A stretch of DNA of 64,000 bases, from positions 1 through 64,000 of the forward strand of contig NZ_JABBFZ010000006.1 of NCBI RefSeq assembly GCF_012927125.1. Reading direction: 5' to 3'. Both the position numbers and the translations under genes were made by a program. Source of the stretch: Paraburkholderia antibiotica (GTDB lineage: Bacteria; Pseudomonadota; Gammaproteobacteria; Burkholderiales; Burkholderiaceae). Of the stretch, positions 16,447 through 25,490 are shown in pieces (position 1 is the stretch's first letter; every line of letters begins with the position of its first letter). Below the pieces are notes generated by a model. The model saw nothing but the letters and a program-made list of their open reading frames with translations. It had not been told where the DNA came from and did no database searches.

Positions 16447-17184
16447 ATGAGCGATTTCAGCGAAGCGCGCGAACGGATGGTCGAGCGTCAGGTCGTGCGC
16501 CGCGGCGTGCGCGACGCGCTTGTGCTTGCGGCGATGCGGCGCGTGCCGCGCGAGGCGTTCGTGCCCATCGATCTGCGCGAATTCGCGTACGACGATACGG
16601 CGTTGCCGATCGGCGGCGAGCAATCGATCTCGCAGCCGTTCATCGTCGCGAAGATGCTCGAAGCCGCGCAGTTGCGGCCGGGCGATCGCGTGCTCGACAT
16701 CGGCACCGGCTCGGGCTACGCGGCCGCGATTGCCGCGGAGATCGTCGCGCGCGTGGATTCGATCGAACGCGACGCGAGCCTTGCCGGCAGCGCGCGCGAG
16801 CGTCTGCGGCGGCTTGGCTATGTCAACGTCGAGGTTTATGTCGGCGACGGCACGGCCGGTTTCGCCGCGCACGCGCCGTACGACGCGATCATCGCAGCCG
16901 CGGGCGGCCCGCACGTGCCGCAGGCGCTGCGTTCGCAACTCGCGCAGGGCGGGCGGCTGGTGATGCCAGTCGGTGGTAGCCCGCATCATCAGCGGCTTGT
17001 GAAGGTGCTGCGCCTTGGTGAACACGATTACGACGAGGAGACCTTCGGCGACGTGCGATTCGTGCCGCTCGTCGGCGGCGATGGCTGGCCGGAGCCGGGT
17101 GGCGAGCCGTCGCGCAGGCAGGGTGGGGCGGGTGCGGCGGGCTTCGACGCGCCGGAGCCGAAGAACTCGCGGCCGCCGAGTTGA
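16447..17184 (+). CDS. pcm: protein-L-isoaspartate O-methyltransferase
   Basis: A 245-residue SAM-dependent methyltransferase that repairs L-isoaspartyl residues in aged proteins. The Pcm hallmarks are clear: MVERQVVRRGVRDALVLAAM, VPREAFVP, IGGEQSISQPFIVAKM, and the SAM-binding VLDIGTGSGYAAA near residues 83-95. The last 35 residues (PGGEPSRRQGGAGAAGF...) are a low-complexity extension beyond the usual family end. CAGGAGGTC lies upstream, at a rather long distance from ATG 16447. Confidence 0.92.
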   Translation: MSDFSEARERMVERQVVRRGVRDALVLAAMRRVPREAFVPIDLREFAYDDTALPIGGEQSISQPFIVAKMLEAAQLRPGDRVLDIGTGSGYAAAIAAEIVARVDSIERDASLAGSARERLRRLGYVNVEVYVGDGTAGFAAHAPYDAIIAAAGGPHVPQALRSQLAQGGRLVMPVGGSPHHQRLVKVLRLGEHDYDEETFGDVRFVPLVGGDGWPEPGGEPSRRQGGAGAAGFDAPEPKNSRPPS

Positions 17185-17679
17185 GCCGGGCCGACGTCGT
17201 CCCCACGACGGGCGCTGCTGTTGCATGCGTATGCGTTCGCCGCGGTATTCGTCGCGGGCGTCGCGCTGCGTCACGATGAGCTGCGTTCGATCGGCGACAG
17301 GAATCCGCTGGAAGTGCCGGAGGACGTGTCGCCCGGCGAGCGGTCCGAGGTCGTCAGAGACCCGCATAAGGCGCATGCGGTTCTAGCCGAATCGATGAGG
17401 GGCTTCACGCTCGAGCCGGGATAGTTGCATGTAGTCCCCGTTACCTGCGCGACGCCCACCGCGCCATTTGTATCGCACTGTATCAACCGGCCGTGCCGAT
17501 ACGCACGCTTACCAAACCCGTCGACCCAGACACACACGGGATACACCCGCGCGTTCCAATACGTTCACCGCAAGTCGAGCCCCATGCCATCGCGCCAGCC
17601 GCTCCGGCGCATCGCCCAGGCCGGGCTCGACCTCGGATTCGCCATTCTCTATTCACTGGATCAACAGGAGTAATCGATC
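17185..17679. other. intergenic, no convincing gene
   Basis: 495 bases between pcm and ohr. A 67-codon plus frame at 17221-17424 (hydrophobic start, then acidic) and a 91-codon minus frame at 17271-17546 are open, but neither has a good ribosome-binding site or recognisable sequence. The ohr promoter must lie toward the right end. Confidence 0.4.
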
Positions 17680-18096
17680 ATGACCCGCATCGAAAAAGTG
17701 CTGTACACCGGCAAGACCCACACGACTGGCGGCCGCGACGGCGTCGCGCGCAGCGCCGATGGCCGCCTCGACGTCAGGTTGTCGTCGCCGGGCTCGTCGG
17801 GCGCCGGCACGAATCCCGAGCAACTGCTCGGCGCCGGCTGGTCCGCGTGCTATATCGGCGCGCTCGGACTGGCCGCGCGTGCGCTGCATGTCACGTTGCC
17901 GGCCGATACCAGCGTCGACGCGGAAATCGATCTCGGCACCACCGATGGCGCCTACTTCCTGCAGGCACGTCTGAACGTGAGCCTGCCTGGCGTCGAGCGC
18001 GACGTCGCGCATGCGCTGATCGAGCGCGCACACCAGACCTGCCCGTACTCGAAGGCGCTGCGCGGCAATGTGGATGTGCAGACGACGCTGGTTTGA
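17680..18096 (+). CDS. ohr: organic hydroperoxide resistance protein (OsmC/Ohr)
   Basis: A 138-residue thiol peroxidase that reduces organic hydroperoxides. The reactive cysteines are Cys57 (GAGWSACYIGAL) and Cys121 (AHQTCPYSKAL), at the family positions, with the Ohr start KVLYTGKTHTTGGRDG. ATG 17680 has CAGGAGTAATC upstream. No OhrR regulator is adjacent in this window. A very strong terminator follows. Confidence 0.94.
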   Translation: MTRIEKVLYTGKTHTTGGRDGVARSADGRLDVRLSSPGSSGAGTNPEQLLGAGWSACYIGALGLAARALHVTLPADTSVDAEIDLGTTDGAYFLQARLNVSLPGVERDVAHALIERAHQTCPYSKALRGNVDVQTTLV

Positions 18097-18166
18097 AACT
18101 TCAGTTGAGCCGTGTTTGAGCCGCAGTTGAGCGGCATCGAGGGCGGGCGGCGCACTGTCCAGCCCT

Positions 18167-18202
18167 CGTAAAAACGAGGTCGCTTTCGACCTCGTTTTTA
18201 CG
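18167..18202. terminator. strong bidirectional terminator between ohr and iclR
   Basis: A 16-bp perfect stem CGTAAAAACGAGGTCG / CGACCTCGTTTTTACG with a CTTT loop. It has an A-run on one side and a T-run on the other, so it can end ohr (plus) and the convergent IclR gene (minus). Confidence 0.9.
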
Positions 18203-18288
18203 TTGATGGAGCTCACATGCGCGTTGCGAGCGAAGCCGTGCACAACACCGTGCCGCATGCATCTACCCGCCGCACCGACACGGCAACC

Positions 18289-19050
18289 TTAAGCCAGCAA
18301 CTTCGAAATCTGCGCAGCCGCGCGTTTAACCGGCTGCGCCAGCGCTTCGTCATGCTCGGGCCGCTCGGCAAAGAGCCGCGACGGCCCCGCGATGCTGAGC
18401 GCCGCGACCGCGTTGCCGGTGGCATCGACGATCGGCGCCGCGCACGAATCGATCCCCGCTTCGAGGCCCGAATGGCTCCACGCGCAACCGTCCGCACGAA
18501 CTTTTGAGAGACGCGCCGATAGCGCATCGAACGATGGCGCATCGGCTTCCGGCCACTGCGTCGAGCACATCTGCTCGAGTTCCGCGTGCTCCAGCAGCGC
18601 GAGCATCGCCAACCCGGGCGTTGCGCGATACGCGGGCAAGCGGCTGCCGACGCGAATCTGGCTGACGAGCGGCGTATCCGGCACTTCGGCAAGCGAGTAG
18701 ACGATTTCCGCGCCTTCGCGCACCACCAGATAGGCGGACATACGCGTCAGCGTGGCGAGCGTCGGCAGCACCGCGCGCGCATGCGCGATCAGATCCGATG
18801 ACCCGAGCGCGGCCGATGCTAGCGTCAGAAACGGCAGTCCCAGCCGATGCCCGGCTGCATCTTCGACGATCAGCCCGAGCGCTTCGAGCGACGCGATCAG
18901 TCGCATTAGCGTAATGCGATTTACGCCGATCTGCCGCGCCGTCTCGCTGACGTTGACGGTCTGGCCGCCTTCCGCGATGAAGCGCAGCAGACGGAACGAG
19001 CGTTCGACCGCGTTCGAGGACTCGGCGGTGCGTTCTGAATTGTTAGCCAT
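18289..19050 (-). CDS. IclR-family transcriptional regulator
   Basis: 253 residues from ATG 19050 (MANNSERTAESS). The N-terminal winged helix (VERSFRLLRFIAEGGQ, then VSETARQIGVNRITLMRLI) precedes the IclR effector domain (RVGSRLPAYRATPGLAML, DGCAWSHSGLEAGIDSCAAP, GNAVAALSIAGPSRLF). It lies 34 bases downstream of the FAD hydroxylase gene on the same strand and probably controls it. An inverted repeat at 20219-20236 is a candidate operator. Effector unknown, likely the hydroxylase substrate. Confidence 0.88.
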   Translation of the reverse strand: MANNSERTAESSNAVERSFRLLRFIAEGGQTVNVSETARQIGVNRITLMRLIASLEALGLIVEDAAGHRLGLPFLTLASAALGSSDLIAHARAVLPTLATLTRMSAYLVVREGAEIVYSLAEVPDTPLVSQIRVGSRLPAYRATPGLAMLALLEHAELEQMCSTQWPEADAPSFDALSARLSKVRADGCAWSHSGLEAGIDSCAAPIVDATGNAVAALSIAGPSRLFAERPEHDEALAQPVKRAAAQISKLLA

Positions 19051-19084
19051 ACCGATGAACGAAGAACAGGGCGCGGGAGTGGGA

Positions 19085-20206
19085 TCATGCCACAGGAACC
19101 GTCCACGCATCGTAACCATAGACCCAGTCGCCGTTGCCGCCTTCCTTCAGCCAGTTGTTGCCGCGCGAGCCGATCTGGATGCGCGCGGTACGTTCGCGGC
19201 GCGCGTTCTCGTAGCGTGCGAGCGCGGTATCGAGCGTCGCGGTGGACGCGTCGGCGAGCGCGCGCGACAGCACGACCGCATCTTCGATCGCCATGCCCGC
19301 GCCTTGCGCCATGAACGGCATCATCGGATGGCAGGCGTCGCCGAGCAGCGTGAAGTTGCCGCGACTCCACTGCGGCAGCGGATCGCGCACATAGAGCGCC
19401 GAGGCGAGCACGGTATCGCAGGCGGCGAGCAGCGTTTTCGCATCGGCGTGGAAGTGCTTGTAGGCGTCGCGCAGCGCGTCGGGGTCGCCCGGCGCGGTCC
19501 ACGATTCGTTGGTCCAGTCGGTCTGCGCGGTGGTCGCGAAGATGAACACGTCGCGGCCGCGATTCAGCGGGAACGTGACGATCTGCGCTTCCGGCGTCGG
19601 GCCCCACCATTTGACGAAGGCGCTGGTGTCGAGGCTCGCGAGACGCGTGGCCGGCACCACCGCGCGATACGACACGATGCCGGTGAACTGCGGCGCGTCC
19701 GGGCCGAGGATGAATTCGCGCACGCCCGAATGGATGCCGTCCGCGCCGATCACGAGATCGAAGCGCTGCCCGGTGCCGTCGGCAAGCGTCAGACTCGCCG
19801 CGCCATCTTCCTGCGCGAGCTTCGTCACGCGCTGGCCGAGCCGCAACGCGCCGGCGGGCATCGCGGCTTCGAGCGCGGCGATCACGTCCGCGCGGTGCAT
19901 CGTCAGTTGCGGTGCGCCGTATTTGATCTCGGCTTCATCGGACATCGGCAGATGCGACGTCACCGCGCCGGTATCCCACATGCGGCTGATGCGTGCCGAC
20001 GGCCGCGCGGCGGTCTCGCGCAAGGTCGCGCCGATGCCGAGGCCGTCGAGCGCGCGCACCGCGTTCGGCGTCAGGTTGATATCGGCGCCGACGCGCCCGA
20101 AGCGCTCGGCCTGTTCGAACACGACGACGTCGTGGCCCTGCTTGTGCAACGCAATGGCCGCCGCGAGGCCGCCGATACCGCCACCGTTGATCCCGATCCT
20201 CAGCAC
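19085..20206 (-). CDS. group A FAD-dependent aromatic hydroxylase (NicC-like)
   Basis: About 373 residues. The FAD signature GGGIGGLAAAIALHKQG is N-terminal, the DG motif is LVIGADGIHSGVRE, and the GD motif is LLGDACHPMMPFMAQGAGMA. The C-terminal GNNWLKEG...WVYGYDAW resembles 6-hydroxynicotinate 3-monooxygenase, so a hydroxylated aromatic or pyridine acid is the likely substrate (inferred). I prefer GTG 20206 with AGAGAGACGAA upstream. The ATG at 20236 would put the first codons inside a perfect inverted repeat that looks like an operator. Same-strand IclR gene follows. Confidence 0.82.
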   Translation of the reverse strand: MLRIGINGGGIGGLAAAIALHKQGHDVVVFEQAERFGRVGADINLTPNAVRALDGLGIGATLRETAARPSARISRMWDTGAVTSHLPMSDEAEIKYGAPQLTMHRADVIAALEAAMPAGALRLGQRVTKLAQEDGAASLTLADGTGQRFDLVIGADGIHSGVREFILGPDAPQFTGIVSYRAVVPATRLASLDTSAFVKWWGPTPEAQIVTFPLNRGRDVFIFATTAQTDWTNESWTAPGDPDALRDAYKHFHADAKTLLAACDTVLASALYVRDPLPQWSRGNFTLLGDACHPMMPFMAQGAGMAIEDAVVLSRALADASTATLDTALARYENARRERTARIQIGSRGNNWLKEGGNGDWVYGYDAWTVPVA

Positions 20207-20218
20207 TTCGTCTCTCTT

Positions 20219-20236
20219 ATGTTCATAAATGAACAT
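20219..20236. promoter_or_regulatory. candidate IclR operator
   Basis: A perfect inverted repeat ATGTTCAT-AA-ATGAACAT sits 13-30 bases upstream of the preferred hydroxylase start. The size and symmetry suit an IclR-family dimer site. No binding evidence beyond position. Confidence 0.5.
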
Positions 20237-20607
20237 ATTGATATTAATTTGAACGGTTATGAATTGTGGCGATAAAAAAATCGCAGTGCAATGGCTTTGC
20301 GTGCGGCACGGACCAGGAAAATCCCTTGGTCGGGAAGCGGGGAAGGTGGCGAGGGTGTTGGGAGGAAGGGGCAGAAGCTAGCGATGAATCGCGCGCGCCA
20401 AGGCGATAGTTCAGACGGCGCGATCGTCAGCGGAGGGATTCCGCCGGATCGCTAGATGTAAAGCAAGCGCCGGGTCGAAGACAAGGGTCTTCGGCGATCA
20501 AGGCGGCAAGTCGATGCGGAGGAAAGGGGGAGAACAGAACGGCTCGAACATCGAAGGCACTGGCCGCGCGCAGCGAGCGTCGTGGGACCAGTGCCTGCAA
20601 ACGCTCG
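20237..20607. other. intergenic, promoter region only
   Basis: 371 bases between the hydroxylase and the solute-binding-domain gene. The left end is AT-rich (TTGATATTAATTTGAAC, GATAAAAAAATCGC) and should hold the leftward hydroxylase promoter. No gene is seen in the rest. Confidence 0.4.
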
Positions 20608-21342
20608 CTATGCCGCCGGCGCCACCGATGCGCCCGCGATCCCATGTCGCGCCAGCGCCTCGGCGACGAAGCCCGTCGCTTTCATCTCTTCGACGAACTC
20701 ACGCAGCGCCCCAGCCGCCGTTTCGCCGCGGCTCTTCGGCGTCCCCATCGCCTGCTGGATCACCATGAACCGTTCGTCGAGCAGCCGCAGGCCGGCGGTT
20801 TTGCGCGCATCGGCTTCGAGTTGCTGTTTGACGCCAGCCGCCACTTCCAGATGTTGCTCGATGAAGGTCGGCACGACGCTCGGCGAACTCGGCGCGCGCA
20901 CGATCTGCGCGGCCTTCAGTTCGCGCGTGAGAAACAGATCGTAGGCACTGCCTTTACCGACGACCACGCGGTGAGCTGTCTGGTCCACGTCGCGATTGGT
21001 TTTTATCGGCGAGTCGTCGCGCACCATATAGAAGCCTTCGATCAACACATAGGGCGCGGTGAACGCGATCTTCTCGCCGCGCAGCGGATCGACGGCGAAG
21101 AAGCCGAAATCCGCGCGTTCTTCGTTGACGGCCGCGACTGATTGGGCAGCCGTATCGAAGACCACCAGTTCCAGTTCGACATTCAGCTTCGCGGCGAAGG
21201 CGCGTGCGAGGTCGATCGACACGCCGAACGGCGCGCCGGAGTCGGCGTCCCGGTTGGCGAGAATCGGGTTGCCGAGATTGATCGACGCGCGTAGTGTGCC
21301 CGTCGGGATGAATGCGGCAACGATGGAGGGATCGAGGTTCAT
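20608..21342 (-). CDS. solute-binding domain protein (SBP family 3) without signal peptide
   Basis: 244 residues. The fold of amino-acid-type periplasmic binding proteins is clear (TLRASINLGNPILANRD, PFGVSIDLARAFAAKLNVEL, RADFGFFAVDPLRGEKIAFT, VVGKGSAYDLFLTREL). However, the N-terminus MNLDPSIVAAFIPTG has no positively charged hydrophobic signal, and no upstream start adds one. It may therefore stay in the cytoplasm as a sensor or enzyme-like relative. No ABC permease or ATPase is adjacent. Divergent from the YddG-type exporter. Confidence 0.75.
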   Translation of the reverse strand: MNLDPSIVAAFIPTGTLRASINLGNPILANRDADSGAPFGVSIDLARAFAAKLNVELELVVFDTAAQSVAAVNEERADFGFFAVDPLRGEKIAFTAPYVLIEGFYMVRDDSPIKTNRDVDQTAHRVVVGKGSAYDLFLTRELKAAQIVRAPSSPSVVPTFIEQHLEVAAGVKQQLEADARKTAGLRLLDERFMVIQQAMGTPKSRGETAAGALREFVEEMKATGFVAEALARHGIAGASVAPAA

Positions 21343-21628
21343 GACGGTTCTCGTGGCGAGCGCGCCGGAGGTACGGCGCGGTTTTAAGGTTCAAGGGAAC
21401 AACGATGGCGCGAGGGCGAGACGTGGTATCGAGTGTATCGAGAAATACTCCCGCGACGTTTGCAACGCGGCAGAGCTGCGTATCCGGCCGCGCTCCTTGG
21501 ACCGCCGGATGTTCGACGCGCGCGGCGGCGTTCAGCAAGGCCGCTGCCGGTCGGGGTCGAGCGGTTATGATTGCGGTCCGGCGCGGCGTGCGCCGATGGA
21601 ATCGAATGATCTGAAGCAGGCGAGGAGT

Positions 21629-22555
21629 ATGAAGAGCAAGAGGAAGGCAACGCTTATCGGCTTGATCGCGGTGCTGTTGTGGGCCTCGATCGTCGCGCTG
21701 ATTCGCGGCGTCAGCGAAAGCCTCGGCGCGACCGGCGGCGCGGCGATGATATATACGGTGGCGTCCGTATTCCTGTGGTTCTCGGTCGGCTTTCCGAAGC
21801 TCAGGGAATTTCCGCGCAGCTATCTGCTGTGGGGCAGTCTGCTGTTCGTCGCCTACGAGCTGTGCCTGTCGCTGTCCATTGGCTATGCGAACAGTGGCCG
21901 ACAGGCGATCGAGGTCGGCATGGTCAACTATCTGTGGCCGACCTTCACGCTGGTGTCGGCGATCCTGTTCAACCGCCAGCGGGCCAGCCTGCTGGTGGTG
22001 CCGGGCTTTCTGCTGTCGATGCTCGGCATCTGCCGGGTGCTCGGCGGCGATCAGGGGCTGGACCTGGCGGGCATGCTGGCCAACGTGAAGGACAACCCGC
22101 TCAGCTACGGCCTCGCGTTGGCCGGCGCGTTGATCTGGGCCGCCTATTGCACGGTGACCGCGCGGATCGCCAACGGCAAGAACGGCGTCACGCTGTTCTT
22201 CATGCTGGTTGCCGCCGTGCTGTGGATCAAGTACGGCCTCCAGGGTGGCGGCGCGATGACGCTCAGCCCTCACGCGATCGTCTATCTGGTGTTGGCCGCG
22301 TCGGCGATGGGCTTCGGCTACGCTGCATGGAACGTCGGCATTCTGCACGGCAACGTGACGGTGCTGGCCGGCGCGTCGTATTTCATTCCGGTGCTGTCGG
22401 CCGCGTTGGCCGCGCTGGTGCTGCATGCGCCGCTGTCGGTCGGATTCTGGCAGGGCGCGCTGATGGTGTGCGGCGGTTCGATTCTGTGCTGGCTCGCGAC
22501 GCGTGCGCGGCCGCCTAAAACTGTGACCCCGGTTCAGTCCGGCAAGGGTTGCTGA
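21629..22555 (+). CDS. yddG: aromatic amino acid exporter, DMT superfamily (YddG type)
   Basis: 308 residues, ten hydrophobic segments in two EamA-like halves. The sequence follows E. coli YddG over its length: KATLIGLIAVLLWASIVALI, YANSGRQAIEVGMVNYLWP, SYGLALAGALIWAAYCTVTA, AAWNVGILHGNVTVLAGASY and FWQGALMVCGGSILCWLATR. It exports aromatic amino acids in E. coli. The start at 21629 (MKSKRKATLIG) matches the family N-terminus. An in-frame ATG at 21596 is possible and would relieve the short spacing to GAGGAG. Confidence 0.88.
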   Translation: MKSKRKATLIGLIAVLLWASIVALIRGVSESLGATGGAAMIYTVASVFLWFSVGFPKLREFPRSYLLWGSLLFVAYELCLSLSIGYANSGRQAIEVGMVNYLWPTFTLVSAILFNRQRASLLVVPGFLLSMLGICRVLGGDQGLDLAGMLANVKDNPLSYGLALAGALIWAAYCTVTARIANGKNGVTLFFMLVAAVLWIKYGLQGGGAMTLSPHAIVYLVLAASAMGFGYAAWNVGILHGNVTVLAGASYFIPVLSAALAALVLHAPLSVGFWQGALMVCGGSILCWLATRARPPKTVTPVQSGKGC

Positions 22556-22636
22556 AACGCTGACGTTTGGCGAAGGCACAAGCGAAGGCGAAAGCGAACG
22601 CACACCCTTCGCCTCGCCTTCACGCCACGCGGGATG

Positions 22637-23926
22637 TCAGTCCCGCAGCTTGACCGGTGTCATCCGCGGCATCAGCAGATGAATGATGCCGAGCGCGACC
22701 AGATACGCGGAGGCGCCGACCGCAAACAGCGCCCAGTATTGCCCGGTACGCTGCAAGGTTTCGCCGATCACGCCCGAGAAGAAGAACGAGCCGACCATTC
22801 CCGCGACGCCGCCAATCCCGACCACCGTGCCGACGAGCCGCTTCGGAAACACGTCGCCGACGGTGGTGACCAGATTCGCCGACCACCCCTGGTGCGCGGC
22901 CGCGGCGAGTCCAACCGCGAACACCGCGAACCACAGGCTCTGGAAATACGACAGCGTCGCGATCGGCACCACGCACAACGCGCACACCAGCATCGCGATC
23001 TTGCGCGCGAAGTTCGGCCGGTTCGAGCGCGCCATCAAACGCGACGACAGCCAGCCGCCCGCCACGCTGCCCACCGACGCCATCGTGTAGATCGCGATCA
23101 GCGGCAAACCCATATTGCCGATGTCGATGTGGCGCGACTCGTTGAGCCACTTCGGCAGCCAGAACAGATAGAACCACCAGACCGGATCGGTCAGCAGCTT
23201 GCCGACGACAAACGCCCACGTTTCACGGTACTTCAGCACCGACAGCCAGCCGACCCGTTGCTCGACGACTTCGTCGCGATCCGCGTTGATGTAATCGAAT
23301 TCTTCCTTCGACACCGACGGATGTTGCCCCGGCTGCCGATACACCAGCAGCCACACCGCGAGCCAGATGAAGCCGGTCGCGCCGCCGGCGACGAAGGTCG
23401 CTCGCCAGCCCCACGTGAGCGCGGCGATCGGCACGAAGGCCGGCGCGACGATGCCGCCGATCGTCGCGCCCATGTTCCAGAAGCCCGTCGCCAGAGCGCG
23501 TTCCTTCTTCGGGAACCACGTGGCGGTGGTGCGGATCGCGACCGGAAAATTGGCCGCTTCGCCGAAGCCGAGCAGGCCGCGCACGGCCGCGAAACCGGGT
23601 ACGGTCGCGGCCACCGCGTGCAGCATCGCGGCGAGGCTCCACATCGCCATCGCGCTGCCGTAGACCACCTTGGTGCTGACGCGATCGGCGATGCGCCCGA
23701 AGATCGCCAGACCGATCGCATACGTGACCGTAAACACCATCACCGTCTGCGCGTATTGCACCTGTGTCCAGCCGATGTCTTTCTGCAGCAGCGGCGCGAG
23801 CAGGCCAAGCATCTGACGATCCATGTAGTTGATCGTCGTGGCCGCGAAGATCATCGCGCAAATGGTCCAGCGATATCGTCCGACGGCCGTGCGGGCAGCG
23901 GACGCGTTGGCTTCTAGTGTTTTCAC
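22637..23926 (-). CDS. MFS permease, hexuronate-type (ACS family)
   Basis: 429 residues and 12 membrane helices. NYMDRQMLGLLAPLLQKDIGW, ARIADRVSTKVV-type loop (FGRIADRVSTKVVYG), FGEAANFPVAIRTTATWFPK and GWRATFVAGGATGFIWL are features of the ExuT/anion:cation symporter group. It is the last gene of the glucarate dehydratase operon, 66 bases after a related permease, so sugar-acid uptake is likely. The exact substrate is unknown. Confidence 0.85.
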   Translation of the reverse strand: MKTLEANASAARTAVGRYRWTICAMIFAATTINYMDRQMLGLLAPLLQKDIGWTQVQYAQTVMVFTVTYAIGLAIFGRIADRVSTKVVYGSAMAMWSLAAMLHAVAATVPGFAAVRGLLGFGEAANFPVAIRTTATWFPKKERALATGFWNMGATIGGIVAPAFVPIAALTWGWRATFVAGGATGFIWLAVWLLVYRQPGQHPSVSKEEFDYINADRDEVVEQRVGWLSVLKYRETWAFVVGKLLTDPVWWFYLFWLPKWLNESRHIDIGNMGLPLIAIYTMASVGSVAGGWLSSRLMARSNRPNFARKIAMLVCALCVVPIATLSYFQSLWFAVFAVGLAAAAHQGWSANLVTTVGDVFPKRLVGTVVGIGGVAGMVGSFFFSGVIGETLQRTGQYWALFAVGASAYLVALGIIHLLMPRMTPVKLRD

Positions 23927-23992
23927 CGTGTCTCCGAGAGTAATAGGAATGGTTGTCTATTCGCTTCGATGCGCTTGATGTGTCCAATGCGC

Positions 23993-25330
23993 CTAATGTG
24001 CTTTGCGCGCGGCAGCAGGCAAGCCTTCTCGTGGACTCATCCGCGACAGGAACACCACGCCGGCGGCGACCACCGACATCACCGCGAGTCCGGTGAGCCC
24101 GCCTTCGATCGAGCCGGTCTTCTGTTCGAGCAGGCCGAACGTCGCTGGCGCGACGAAGCCGCCGAGATTGCCGATCGAATTGATCAGCGCCAGCACCGCC
24201 GCCGAAATCCTCGCGTCGAGATAGCCCTGCGGAATCGGCCAGAACAGCGACGAGGCCGCCTTGAAGCCGATCGCCGCAAAGCAGATCGCGACGAACGAAA
24301 ACACCGGGCCGCCCTGGCCAGCCGCATACATGCCGGCCGCGGCGATCAGCAGCACGCATGCGACCCACGCCTGCTGATACTTGAAGCGCGCGGCCAGCAT
24401 CGCGAACACATACATCGCCGCGATCGAGATCAGCCACGGAATCGAGTTGAACAGGCCGACCTGCAGATCGTTGAAATGGCCCATCTTGCGGATGATGCTC
24501 GGCAGCCAGAAGGTCGCGCCATAAATGGTCAGCGATACCGCGAAGTAGATCAGGCAGAAGATCAGGATCTGCGGATCGCGCAGCAGCGCCCACAGCGACG
24601 GCTTGACTGCGTGCATCGACGCGCGGCGGCGTTGCTCGTCGTCGATCTCGGTGACGACGGCGTCCTGCTCGGCGCGGCTCAACCACTTCGCGTCGCGCGG
24701 CTTCGAATCGAGCCACAGCCAGATGAAGCCGGCCAGCACCACCGAGAACATGCCCTCGATCACGAACATCCACTGCCAGCCGCGCAGGCCGCCGCCCTGG
24801 ATCAGCATCAGCCCGCCCGAGATCGGTCCGGACAGCACCGATGCGAGCGCGGAGCCGCTCAGGAAAATCGCCATCGCCTTGCCGCGCTCATTGCCCGGCA
24901 GCCATTGCGTGAAGTAATAGATGACGCCGGGAAAGAAGCCCGCTTCAGCCGCACCGAGCAGCAGACGCATCGCGTAGAACGAGGTTTCGCCGCGCACGAA
25001 CGCCATGCCGACCGCGGCGAGCCCCCACGTGAGCATGATCCGCGTCAGCCACAGCTTCGCGCCGAAGCGCTGCAGCAGGATATTCGACGGCACTTCGAAG
25101 ATCGCATAGCTGATGAAGAAAAGCCCCGCGCCCAGTCCGTAGGCCGCCGCGCCGATGCCGAGATCGGCGCTCAGATGCTGGCGCACGAAGCCGATGTTCA
25201 CCCGGTCGATGTAGTTGACGATGAACATCACGACGAAGAGCGGCAGCACGCGCCACTTGATCTTGCTAACGGCGCTCGCCAGCACGCTGGCGCGGTCTTG
25301 CCGGGCCGCGTCCGTGGTGGGTCGGTTCAT
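23993..25330 (-). CDS. MFS permease, ACS family (tartrate/sugar-acid type)
   Basis: 445 residues, 12 helices. NYIDRVNIGFVRQHLSADLG, EVPSNILLQRFGAKLWL, LLGAAEAGFFPGVIYYFTQW and the central EQDAVVTEIDDEQ loop are typical of tartrate/phthalate-like ACS permeases. It lies between the glucarate dehydratase gene and a second ACS permease on the same strand, so this operon carries two uptake systems. GGAGACAACCCC-type ribosome-binding sequence precedes ATG 25330. Confidence 0.86.
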   Translation of the reverse strand: MNRPTTDAARQDRASVLASAVSKIKWRVLPLFVVMFIVNYIDRVNIGFVRQHLSADLGIGAAAYGLGAGLFFISYAIFEVPSNILLQRFGAKLWLTRIMLTWGLAAVGMAFVRGETSFYAMRLLLGAAEAGFFPGVIYYFTQWLPGNERGKAMAIFLSGSALASVLSGPISGGLMLIQGGGLRGWQWMFVIEGMFSVVLAGFIWLWLDSKPRDAKWLSRAEQDAVVTEIDDEQRRRASMHAVKPSLWALLRDPQILIFCLIYFAVSLTIYGATFWLPSIIRKMGHFNDLQVGLFNSIPWLISIAAMYVFAMLAARFKYQQAWVACVLLIAAAGMYAAGQGGPVFSFVAICFAAIGFKAASSLFWPIPQGYLDARISAAVLALINSIGNLGGFVAPATFGLLEQKTGSIEGGLTGLAVMSVVAAGVVFLSRMSPREGLPAAARKAH

Positions 25331-25490
25331 GGGGTTGTCTCCTTCGGGGGCCGCGCGGTTCGCTTGCCGTGCGCCGCATACCGTGTGCCGGATGTCCGCG
25401 ACGAAGCGGGCGGGCGGATCGAAAGCACGAATCGACTGACGCGGATTCGAAGGTGTCGTCCGAATCCGCGTGTCGATTCGACTCAGCGCG

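Noticed and set aside
17221..17546. Small frames between pcm and ohr (67 codons plus, 91 codons minus)
   Set aside because: No start signals or family sequence on either strand; kept only as an intergenic note.
20954..22603. 549-codon minus-strand frame across yddG and the binding-protein gene
   Set aside because: Spans two genes and their divergent promoter; His/Arg/Gln-rich composition of an antisense shadow.
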